A DNA stretch of 64,000 nucleotides from Croceibacterium_A sp044506885 (GTDB taxonomy: Bacteria; Pseudomonadota; Alphaproteobacteria; Sphingomonadales; Sphingomonadaceae), in the NCBI GenBank assembly GCA_044506885.1, contig JBIQKC010000015.1:6426-70425 (forward strand), given 5' to 3'. The position numbers and the translations under genes were made by a program. How positions within the stretch are numbered: position 1 is the first letter of the stretch; the number at the start of each line of letters is the position of its first letter. The notes beneath the pieces were generated by a model. The model did no database searches and was not told where the DNA came from. It was given only the letters and a program-made list of their open reading frames with translations. Positions 35,401-47,400 of the stretch are shown here, in pieces.

Positions 35401-38400
35401 GCGCGAGAACGAGTTCGAGGCTCGCGCCATCGTTGTCGGATTCGGCCCCGCCCTCGAAGATCTGGCCGTTGGCGTCGGTCCGGACGAGGATGTGATATTC
35501 CTCGTCGCCGAGGTTGGCCGGCAGCGTGACCGTGTGCTTCACCTCGTAGCTTTCGCCGGGGGCGAGGCTGAAGGTGCGGATTACGTTGGCGAGCGTGGTG
35601 CTGCCGGCGACGGTTTCGTCGCGATCGATATAGATACGGTCGGTCCACGGCGCTTCGGCCGGCTGGGTGCCGGTGTTGCGCACCACGTAAGTCACTTCGA
35701 CCGCCTGCCCCGGCACCGCGCCTTCGGGCACGGTAACGCTTTCGACGACGAGGTTCGGCGCCGGCGCGGAAGCGAAGGCGATCGGCGTCGAAACGCCGAT
35801 ATTGTCCGCTTCGGCGAGGTTCTCGAACACCGTTTCCCCGGCGTCGGTGATCAGGATCAGCCGGTACTGGCCCGAGCGCCCGTCGTTCACGGTGACCGGG
35901 ACCGAAACCGAATAGGTCGCGCCGATCGCCAGCGGCCCGTTGCGCACGACTTCGGCCAGCACCAGGTCGTCCGCGCTCGGCGTGTCGTCGGCGGAAAGCA
36001 CGATACGGTCCACATGCCCGCCGGCAGCGGCCGCGTCCCCTGTGTTCCGCACGCGCCACGACACCGTGAAGGTCTCGCCGCCCGAAACAGTGCCCGCAGG
36101 GCCGAACACCACATCGGCGACAAGGTTCGGCGCCTTGCTGGTGACGACGATCGCCCTGGCGTCGCTGGCGTTGTCCGCGCGCGTATCGGGTTCGAGCACC
36201 GCCCCGCCCGCGTCGGCGACCACGAACAAGCTGTATTCCCCGCCGATGTCCGACGGCAGTTCGAAAGCGGCGGAAGCGTTGTAGCTGCCCCCCGCCGCCA
36301 GAGAGGCGGCGCGGGCGAGCGTGCCAAGCACGATGTCGTCCCCGTTGCCGAGAATGCCGTCCTCGCTCAGGATCACGCTGTCGAACCAGCCTCCGGCCGC
36401 GGCCACGCCGCCGGCGTTCGAGACGCGCCAGCTTACGGTTATCTCCTCGCCGCCCATCGCGCTCGCCGGTGCGGTCACGATTACCGCGCGCAGGTCGGCG
36501 TAGAGGCTTTCGCTCACCTCGGCGTTGACGAAAGCCGTGTTATTGTTCTCGGCATTGTGGCCGCTGGCCACCTCGCGCACCGTTCCCGCCGCGCCGCCCG
36601 CGCCGCGATCGCCGTAGACGGTCACGCGGATCCGCCCGACAGAGCTTTCGCCCTCGGGCAGGGCGAAGGCGAAGGTCTTCTGCCGCGTCTGCCCCGCGCC
36701 AAGCGCGGTGAGCGACGCGGCCGCGATGTCGAGCAGCACCGCGCCGGTGTCGAGGTTCTGGACATAGACCCGGTCGGTCCACCCGGCGAGCGTATCGGCG
36801 TTGCCGATATTCGTCTCGTCCCAGGTGAGCGTGATCGTATCGCCGGCCGAAGGTTCGGACTCGGCGATGGCGAGGTTGGAGATGGTCAGGTCAGGGGCCG
36901 AAACGATATTCGCGACCGTCGCATTGTTCGTCTCGGCCGTGCCTTCCTCGTTCGCTTCGGGCGCCTGGTCGAGGATGTCGGTGGTGATCGTGAACTGGAA
37001 GGCGCCGTGCGCGGCGATGCCTTCCGGCCAGACGATCTCGTAGCTGCTCTCGCGGCTTGCGCCCGCTCCCAACGCTGCCGCCACGGCCACTGTGTCGACG
37101 ACGAAGTTCTGGCCGCTGGTGGTGTTGCGCACCACGATCCGCTCGCTGTAGCCGCCGCTGGTGCCCAGCGTACCGGCGTTGCGCGTGATCCACTTGAGCG
37201 TGACGGTATCGCCCGGCGCCCAGCCGGAAGCGGGCTCCGCAACGACATTCTCGACCACCAGATCGATGAACGGCGCCAGCGCGGACGTAACTTCGATGCT
37301 TGCGGTGTTGTTCGTCTCGGCGCTGCCGGCGACATTGCCTTCCTCGACCGCGTTGGTGACGTCGAGCGCAAGCGAGAAGCTGATCCGCCCCACGCCGTCG
37401 TTGCCCGCCGGCAGCGTGATCGTCGTCTGCCGCAGCCGCTCGGCTCCGTCAGCCAGCGTGCCGCCGTTGTCGTCGATCACGAAGTTGCCGATGACCTCGT
37501 TGGTGTCGAGGTTGCGCACGATCACGCGGTCGGACCACGTACCCTCGGCCGGCTCGCCGCCGTTATTGCGCGTCTTCCAGCTCAGCGTCACGGTGCCGCC
37601 CGAATAGATCGGTCCGTCTGAACTGACGGCCAGCTCGGTCGCGACCAGGTCGGGCGCGTCGCCGGCCGCGGGATCGATCACGATCGGCTCGCTCTCGGGC
37701 ACTTCGAACACGTTGAAGCCGAAAGTGCCGACGTCCGCCGCGTTGTAGATGCGGCCCTCGATCATCAGCGTGTAAATGCCGGTGGCCGGAATGACGAAAT
37801 CGGCAACTTCGCTGAACGCGCCCTGGAACAATTGCTGGCCAAAAGGCCCGATCAGCCGCCAGGTCGCGCTGACGCCGCTCAGGTTCTGCTGGTCGAAGAA
37901 GAACCGGTCTCCCTCGTCGGCGGAGAAGCGGTATAGCTCGGTTTCCGAGCCGGGGCTCAGCGTGCCGTTGACCGGCAGGCCGGGAGTGATCGTGGTGGCG
38001 CTCGCCAGATCGGACACACGCAGGGCGAAGCTACGCCCGTCGACGGCGTTGTTCGTCACCTTCAGCGTGTATTCGCCGGCCGAAAGGTTGAGAACGGGGT
38101 TGGCGGTGAAATCGTAGCTGTCGGTGTTGCGGAAGTTGCGCGACGCTTCTTCGCCGCGCGGCCCGATCAGGGTCCAGCTCAGCGCGGCGTCGTTGGTCAG
38201 CGTATCGACGTTGATCAGCGCCGGGGCATCGAGCGTGAAGGTAAGCAGCGACGACTGGTGCGCCTGGTCGAGCGAACCGGAATAGGTCTCGCCCAGCGTC
38301 AGACCGGCGGCCTTGTCCGCAATCCGCGTGACCTGGAACTCGTAGTCAAGCGTCCCCGAGCCGTCGACGCGGCCCTCGAACAGCAGCGTGTAGACCCCGT

Positions 38401-41400
38401 CCTTGGCCAGTTCCTGCGGCCCCACGTCGGAATCGAAGTTGCTGCTGAATACCAGCCGCCCGTGCGGATCGAGCAGCCGCCATTGGCCGTTGCCGGTATT
38501 GCTCCGCGAATCGAAGAACAGCCGGTCGCCCGCCGCGCCGGTGAACTTGTAGAGTTGCGTCGAATCCGCCGGATCGAGCTGGCCCGTGGTCGGCGCGTCG
38601 AGCGTCAGCGCGGAAGCCGAAGCAAGGTCGAGCAACCGGAACGCATAGTCGCCGGTAACGTCTCCCGTGGCATCGACCGTCAGCACGTAATCGCCCGCCA
38701 GGGCGAAGATCGCCGTGGAATCGGTGCGCCAGGTGGAATCCGAGCGTTGGAACGTGCGCGAATCGATCTGGCCCGCCGGGCCGGTCAACGTCCACGAGAT
38801 ATTGTTGTTGTCGGTCAGCGTATCGAACACCAGCCGCGTCGCTTGCGCGAGCGAGAAGGTGAAGCGCGCCTTGTCGCCGGGCGCGGCGATGCTGCTTTCG
38901 ACGATTTCGCCGAGAGTCAGCGCAGCGGAGGTGTCCGCCATGGCGTGGATGGCGAACGACAGCGTCTGCGGCGCGGTGGCGCCGATGCGCCCTTCGACGA
39001 CGAACGTATAGGTTCCCGTCAGCGGAAGGTTCGGCGCCTCCAGGTCGTTGATCATCCGGTTGGGGCCAAACACGAGGTTGCCCGCCGGATCGTAGAGCCT
39101 GGCATAAGGTTCGGTCGAACCGCTCACGTTGTCGAAATAGAGCTTTTGCCCGGCCACCGCGTCGAACGAATAGATCGCTGTCCTGCTGCCGGGGGTGAGA
39201 GTAACCGTCTCCACCTCGCCCAGCGTCAGTTCGGTCGCTTCGGTGAACGATGCCAGACGGAACGAGAAGCTGCCGGTGTTGGCGCCGGCAGCCGAAATCG
39301 CCACGGTGTAGGTGCCGGGGCTCAGGTTCATCACCGTATTGCCGCCAAGTTCCCACGAATCGGACTGTGTGAACCGCCGCGCATCGCCGGTCTGCGTCGG
39401 CCCTTCGATCTCCCAGAACAGATTGCCGTTGTTGGTCAGCGCATCGAACACGACCGGCGTCTCTTCGGCCAGCGTGAAGCTGTAGCGGTAGACGCCGCCG
39501 GCGCGCGCGACACTGCCGGAAACGACCTCGCCCAGCGTCAGCGCCGGCATCGGCGTTGCGGCGGGCGTCATCGAAACGCCGATATTGTCCAGTTCCTGAT
39601 CGCCGATGGCGGTCCCCTGGAAGGCGCTGAACATCGCCCGGTGCGCCTCGAGTTCGACCCCGCCGATGAAATACCGGTCGATCGGCCGGACCGTCTCGCC
39701 ACCGGGGGCCTTCAGCAGCAGGCTGACGAGCACGCCGCCGTCGGTCCGCTCCACCAGCAACTGTCCGTGGTTCCATTCACCGCTCGCGAGGAGGAGCCCC
39801 GGATCGGCGAAGTCGGCCAGCTTCACGCCGTTGTAGTGCAACTGGACATGATTGGCGTTGGGGTCGCCGCTGCCCTGGTTGGGATCGAGGTGCACGGCAA
39901 GCACGCCGGGCGCATCGGGCAGCGTCGAAGTCGAATGGCCCGGCCCCGCCAGTCCGTAGAGCGAAACCGGCAGCAGCGCGACGGAAATGCCCTCTGGATC
40001 GGTCGTCTGGCCGGGGCGGCGCTCGATGCGGAAATCGAAATCGACCGCGATCTGGTCCTGCCGGCCGCTGCCGGTGACGGAGAACACGATGTCGTTGCGC
40101 ACGTTCGTCGCGAGGGTGTCGGTCAGGCGCAGGAAGTCGCCCGTCGGTCCGCCGGACAATACCTGAGCCTGCGCACCCTGCCGGTTGACGAGCACGTAAG
40201 GCAGGTTCGCGTCGTCCCAGTTCTGCGCCGTCTCCCCGCCAGCGGCGGGTTGCAGCGGCACGTCGAACAGGAAGGCGTAAGGGGCGTCGGCGGTGTTGGA
40301 ATCGCGGCCCTCGATCAGCAGGGTATAAGTCCCGGCCAGCGTCGCGGTGAGCAAGCCGGTATCGCCGAAGGTCGTCGGGCCGTAGACCTGCTGGCCCAGC
40401 GGATCGATCAGCCGCCAGCGGTTGTTGCCCGAAACGCTCTGCGTGGACTGGAGCCGGAACCGCATCCCCTCGGTGGCGGTGAACCGGTACATGTCGGTTT
40501 CGCGGCCGAGTTGCGAGAAGGTGCCGTTGTAGTTGCTCCCCGGCGCCATCGCCGTCGCCGAGCCGAGATCGAGCAGGCGGAAGGCGTAAGCGCCGGTGAA
40601 ATCCCCCGCGCCGTCGACCGTGAGCGTATAGCCGCCCGCCCGAAGGTCGAGCACCGGATTGCCGCTGAAATCGATCCCGTCGGAAGACCGGAACTCGCGC
40701 GCGGTGACGACGGCGCCATCCGGCCCGCGCAGCGACCAGTTGACGAATTGCAGGTCGGAGAAGCTGTCGAAGACCAGCCGCTTCGCGCTGTCGAGCGTGA
40801 AGCTGTATTCATGGGTTGCGCCTGGCGCGGCAACGGTGGCGTCGACACGCTCGCCGATGGTCAGCGCCGAGGACTGCACGGTCACCGGCGCGACACGGAA
40901 GGCGTAGCGGCCCCCCGCGTTCTGCGACACGCGGCCTTCGATCAGCAGCGTGTACGTGCCGGTCAGCGGCATTTCCACGTTGTCGAGGTCGCTGAAGCCG
41001 CTCGACCCGAACACGTCCTTGCCGGAGGGATCGACCAGCCGCCACCAGATCTCGTTGCCGACATCGATCGCGTCGAAGACGAACTTCTCGCCCGCGTTGG
41101 CGGCGAACTTGTAGGCGACGGTCGAATTGGACGGCGCCAGATCGCTTTGCACCGTCGTGTTCATCGCCAGCGGAATCGCGCTCGCGAGATCGGTCAGCCG
41201 GAAGTTGAAATACCCCGTCACGTCGTTCGCGGCATCGACGGTCAGGACGTAATCGCCGGGCCCGAGCCGCAGCGCGGGATTGGCGATGTCGCGCGAATCC
41301 GACAGGTCGAACCGCCGGCCTTCCACGACCGGGCCCTCCGGGCCAGTCAGCGTCCAGGTGAAGTTCGAATTGTCGGTCAGGCTGTCGAACAGCGCGAACG

Positions 41401-44400
41401 TTTCCGCCGCGAGCGTGAAACTGTAGGACTTCGTCTGGCCGGGGATGTCGATACGGCCGCTGACCCCGTTGGGGTTGAGGCCACGCAACTGCGCCCCGCC
41501 CGAAAGCGCCGTGCTCTCGAAATCGAGCGCATAGAGCAGGCCGGCCGTTCCGGGCGAGGCCGGCGTCGCCATTCCGGCGATGAGTTGTTCCTGCGTTCGC
41601 GCGATCGACCACAGGCGCAGCCCGTCGATCGCACCTTCGATCATTCCGAGGTGGCTGGCCGCCTCGCTCGTACGCCCGAGCCATAGCGGCGCGTCGTTCT
41701 GCACCGCGTTGTTTCCGCGGATTGCCGCCGACGCGCGCTCCGCGCCGTTGACGTAGATCTTGAGCTGCCCGTTGTCGCGATCGGATACCAACGCGACGTG
41801 TACCCATTCGCCAAGGGTGAACGCGCCGCCGGCGGTCTGCGCGGTCTGATTGCCGACGGAGTCGCCGACCAGCGCGTGAATGGCTCCCGAGCTATTGACC
41901 GACAGGTGATAGGGAACCGGAGCGGCGGCGTTGTTGCCTTTGGTGGCCAGGACGGTCCAGGTGTCGGTGTAGCGATCGAGCTTGAACCATCCCTCGAGGG
42001 TCACGTTGCGCGCCGGAGAAATCTCGGCGGAGTTCGGAACCTCGACATAGTCGACGCCCCGCAACGTCAGCGCATTGCCGCTCTTGCCCGGCTCGACGCG
42101 CGGCGCGTCGGGATTGGGGCCGTCGAGCACGATCGGCGTCGGCGCGTCCTGCGGCATGGAGTAGACGGCGAAGCGATAGTCGATCGGCCAGTCGCGCCAG
42201 ACGCGTCCTTCGACCAGCAGCGTGTAGGTCCCGCCGGCCATCAGCGGGCCGGTATCCAGGTCGGCGAAGTTGACCGCGCCGGCGACCTGCCGTCCGAACG
42301 GATCGATCAGCCGGAACGCCGCGCGATCCGCGCCCGCGCCGAACGCCTGCGCGTCGATGAACAAGCGTTCGCCGGGGGTGACGTCGAAGCTGTAGGCGTA
42401 GTTTTCCCCCGCGCCGTAAATCGTGCCGGCAACGGCGCTGTCCTTGGCGATCGCCGTCGCGCTGCCGAGGTCGAGAATGCGGAAAGCGAACGCGCCCGAG
42501 GCCGCTCCGTTGCCATCGACCGTCAGTGTGTATTCGCCCGCTTCGGCCCGGAATACCGGGTTGGCGTTGCCGAACTCCCGGCTGTCGCCGTTGCGCATGT
42601 TGCGCGTCACCGCGATGCCGTCCGGCCCGACGATGGTGACCGTCATCGCATTGTTGTCGTGCAGCGCGTCGAACACGAGGTTGGCGGCCTCGTCGAGCGT
42701 GAACGTATAGATTCGCTGGTCGCCCGGCTGGGCGAGCCGGCCCTGAACCACGCCGTGGAGCGTGTCGAAATCGCTCCGCACCTGGACCGCCGCGCCGCTG
42801 ACCGCTTCGAGCGTGGTGTTGCCGGCCGACAGGTTGTCGAAGCTCAGCCGCGTGACGAGGCCGGTCGCGTCGCTCGGCGCGCCGGCGTTCATCTCGGCCT
42901 GGATCTGCTCCTGCGTCCGGCCTCCGCTCCATACGCGGACTTCGTCGATCCCGCCTTCGAGCCGGCGATAGCCTTCATCCCACTCCGGCGTGCTGCCGAT
43001 GTAGAGCGGGGTGTCAGACGATCCGTTGTGGTCCGCCGTGACGATCGTCCGCGACGCCGCCAGCTCGCCGTTGACGTAGATCTTCATTTCGCCGGTGCTG
43101 CGCTCGATCACTACCGCGACATGCGACCACTGACCGTACTGGACCGCCCCGCTCGGCGTCTCCAGCGTGTCGTTCGAGCTCCCGCGCATGCTCGAAACGT
43201 GGATCAGCCCGTTACTGTGGAGCCAGACGGTATAACCGCGCTGCCCGGCTTCGTTGGCCTTGTGGATGAGCGGCATCCAGGTATCGGTGGCGCGGTCCGG
43301 GTTGACCCAGAATTCGACCGTCAGGTCCTGTCGCAAATCGAGCGCCGCGTTCTCGACCCTCACTTCCTCGTGGCTGGTCATCGCCAGCGCGTTGCCGATC
43401 TTGCCCGTGCGCAGCGCCGGCCCGCCGAGCCCGTCGTCGAGGTCGAGCGCCTGGATGGTCGTCGTCGAATCGTGGAGCGCGAACGAATAGGCGCGGCTCG
43501 CGGCCGTGTCCCACACGCGTCCTTCGACCAAGATCGTATACGCGCCGCTCTTCGCGGCCGTGAATTCGATGTCGCCGAAGCTGTAAGGCGTCGCGACCTG
43601 ACGTCCATCCGGATCGATGATCCGGACCGCGACATTGGACGCGTTCTGGATCTGACGGAAGAAATAGCGCTCGCCGGCGACCGCGCCGAACGAATAGACG
43701 TCCGTTTCGTTGACCGGCGAGAGTTCGCCGCTCACCGGCTGCCGCATCGCGATCGCGCTGGCGTCCGCCAGATCGAGCAGGCGGAAGCTGGCGTCGCCGG
43801 TGGTGAACCCATTGCCCGAAACGGTGAGGACATAGCTCCCCGGCGCCAGGTCGATCACACGCTCGGACGTCGCCTCATGCGAATCGCTGTAATAGAAGTT
43901 GTTCGACGCGATGCTTCCGGTGACGCCGCTCAGGCTCCACAGCATGTTGGTGTTGGAGGTGAGCGAATCGAAATAGACCCTGGTCCGCTCGGTCAGGGTG
44001 AATTCCAGCCGCGTCCGCTCGGTCGGGCGAGCGATGGTGACCGTGGTCGTCGCTCCCAGCGTCAGTGGCGCGGGAGCCGGATCCACCGGGCGGTCGAGCA
44101 CGAAACGATAGGCGCGTTCGGCGGCCGTGTCCGACACCCGGCCCTCGATCAGCAGATAGTAGGTTCCGCCCAGTTCGGTGGTGAAGCTGCGGTCGTCGAA
44201 TCCCAGCGCGCCCGTCACGTCGCGGCCGAACCGGTCGACCACGCGCATCCACGCCCAGCCGGCATCGCTCAGGTCGTCGAAGACGAAAGTCTCGCCGGCG
44301 TCGGCTTCGAAGCTGTAGACCTGCGTCTTGTTGCCTGGGGCGAGAACGGTATCGGTCTGCTCGCCGTTTCCGGCCAGAGCCGTCGCGTCGGCCGCCAGAT

Positions 44401-47400
44401 CGATCAGACGAAAACCGTAGTCGCCGAACGCGGCGCCGACGCCGTCGATCAGCAGCTCGTAGCTTCCCGCTCCGAGCAAGGCCGAAGGCAGGGTCGCGCG
44501 ATTGAGGCTGTCGGCGTTGTGGAACCCGCCTTCCACCGCCCCGCCGGGACCCGTCAGCCGCCAGCTCAGCCCGCTGTTGTTGGTCAGCGAATCGAACACA
44601 ACCAGCCGCGGCTCCGCGAGCGTGAAGGTGAAGCGCTGCATCGCGCCGGGCGCGGGCAGGGCGCCTGTCGTCACTTCGTTGACGGTCAGCGCCACCGGCG
44701 CAGGCTCGCTCACCTTGCTCAGCGAGAAAGCAAAATCGTCGGTCGAGCCGCTGTTGTACGACCGCCCCTCGATCAGCAGCGTGTACGTTCCCGTCACCGG
44801 AAGGTCGAACTCGCGGTCGGCGAACGACACGGGGCCGAATATCTGCCGTCCGTAGGGATCGATCAGCCGCATCGCCGCATCGGCGCTCGTGCGCATGTCG
44901 AGGACGATCTTGTCTCCGGCAGCGCCCGAGAAGCTGTAGAGCGAGGTGATCGCACGCGGGGTCAGAGCTCCGTCGACCTGCGTATTATCGACCGTGATCG
45001 GCGTCGAAACGTCGAGATCGAGCAACCGGAAGCCATAGGCCCCGGCAGTGCCGGAAACGCGCAGTTGATAGGTGCCGGCGAGCGGCAGGTCGATCGCCAG
45101 GTTGCCCGAGCGCTCCCACGAATCCGAGCCGCCGAACGAAATCGGTCCGACCTCGACGCCCCGCGGCCCGACGAGAGTCCAGCTCTTGTTGAAGTCGGAG
45201 ACGAGGGAATCGAAATAGAGGCGCTTCGCCTCGGTCGTGGTGAAGGTATAGGCGTCGGTCGTGGAGCCGCTTGCCAGGGTTCCCGACACGCTCGACCCGA
45301 GCGTCAGGGCAGCGCCGGTGGAAAGACTGGGCGGCGGGGTGTTGCCCGTCCTGCTGATCCGGAAGCTGTAGTCGTGCTTCGCCGTGACGTAGTAGCGCGG
45401 CTCGATCAGGACCGTGTAGGCGCCGGCCATGCCCAGGGTTAGCGTCGTCGTCCCGTCGAAATAGACCGGCCCGTGGACTTGCCGTCCGGTCGGATCGAGC
45501 ACCCGCAGGTAGGCGTTGCCGCTGCCGGCGCCGGCGATCTTCTCGATCGCGATCTCGTCGCCGGCCGCGCCGGTGAAGCGATAGGCGTCCGTCTCGCGCA
45601 CATCGAGGCTGCCGGCGACCGTATCGCCCAGCGTCGCGGCGCTGGCGCTGGCGATGTCGAGCAGCCGGAAGGCATAGTCGGTGTCCGCGTCGCCCACGCC
45701 GTCGACGCGCAGTTCGTAGGCGCCCGCCGGCAGGTCGAGCACGCTGCCCGAGAACATGTCGTACGAATCGGACGCGGCGAAGCTGCGCGCCGAAACCTCG
45801 ACTCCGCGCGGCCCGGTCAGGGTCCAGGTAAGGTTCGAGGCGGTCGACAGGGTGTCGAACACCAGCTTCCGGCCCGCCGCGAGGGTAAAGCGATGGACGG
45901 TCTGCGAACCCGGATCGATATGGCCGCTCGTCGTCGCCCCGATCGTGAGCGTCGCCTCCTGGTCGACGACTTCGAGCACTCTGGCGGTGAACTGCGCGGC
46001 TGCGGTGTTGGCGCCCTGCCCTTCGACCAGCAGCGTGTAGGTTCCTGTTTGCGGCAGGTCGACGAGGTCGATGTCCGCCAGCGATCCCGGCCCATGCAGC
46101 AATTGCCCGTCAGGGCGATAGATTCGCGCTGTGAGCGATGCGCCGGTTGAGGTCAGCACGTCGAGGAACAGGTGCCCGCCCGCCTCTCCCTGGAAGCGGA
46201 ACATCTTCGTTTCGGTCGCGGGGACGACGCGCTGCGTAGCCAGCGCCGCGGTCGGCGACAGGTCCGGCGCAGTAGCGCCAGTCGCTTCGTCGAACCGCCA
46301 GTAGCCGACCAGTCCGGTGGACGATGCGGCCACCGGGGCGTCCTTCGCCGCCGCGATCTGTGCGCCGGAACGGGCCACGTTCCAGATCCGCAGCTCGTCG
46401 ATGGATCCGCCCCACAGGTAGTTGCCGCCGGGGGCTGCGCCGATCGCGAGCGGCGCCGTGGTGTGGTTGATCGCGCCTTCGAAAGCGCGTTCCGAGGCGA
46501 GCGCGCCATCGACGTAGAGCCGCAGCATCGAACCGTCGAAAGTCGCCGCAATGTGCGTCCACACTTCCACCGGCAGGGCGGCCTCGACGAAGGTGTCGCT
46601 CCAGCTGTTGACGAAGAACCGGATGCCTCCGGGGGTCTGCATCAACCCGTACCCGTTCGACCAATTGGTAGTACCGGTCTTGGCCGCAACCGATTCGTAC
46701 CCGGCATCCTCGTCGGCGAGTATCCACGCTTCCAGCGTGATCTGACCGGGCCGCAACGCCGGGCTGTCGGGCACCGAAAGATCGGCCGATCCGCCAACCC
46801 GCCAGGCACGGTTCTCCGCCGCCCCCATCGCCGAATAGTCGAGCGGCGCTCCCGAGCGGCGCTCCAGCCGGTCGATTACGCCGCCGTCGCCGATGACGCC
46901 GCCGAACTCCACGCCGGTTGCAACAGCGGTCCCGCCGCCCGCGTCGAGCAGGCGGAACGCGAACGCCCCTTTCGCATCGCCATCGGCGAATACCCGCAAG
47001 CGATAGTTTCCGGCCACGAGAGCGAGCAACGGGTCGCCGCCTCCTGCGTCGGACGACGTGAACGCGCGCCCGTCGACCACCGTGCCGCGCGGCCCGGTCA
47101 GGCTCCAGCGCATCCCCGTTTCGGAGCGCAATGCGTCGAAGAACAGGCGCGTATCGTTCGCCAGCGTGAAATCGAAGGAGCGGGAATTTCCCGGCCCGCC
47201 GAGCTCGCGCGTCACCGTCTCGCCCGCCGAGATCGTTTCCTCGAGATGCTCGACCCGCGCCAGCGTGAACGAATAATCGAACGCCTGGGTGTTCGAATCG
47301 CGCCCTTCGATGGCGAGGGTGTAGCGCCCCGTCCTCTCGAGCGTGAATTCGCTCGTGTCCTGAAAGTTCGAAGGTCCGGACACATATTCGCCGTCCGGCC

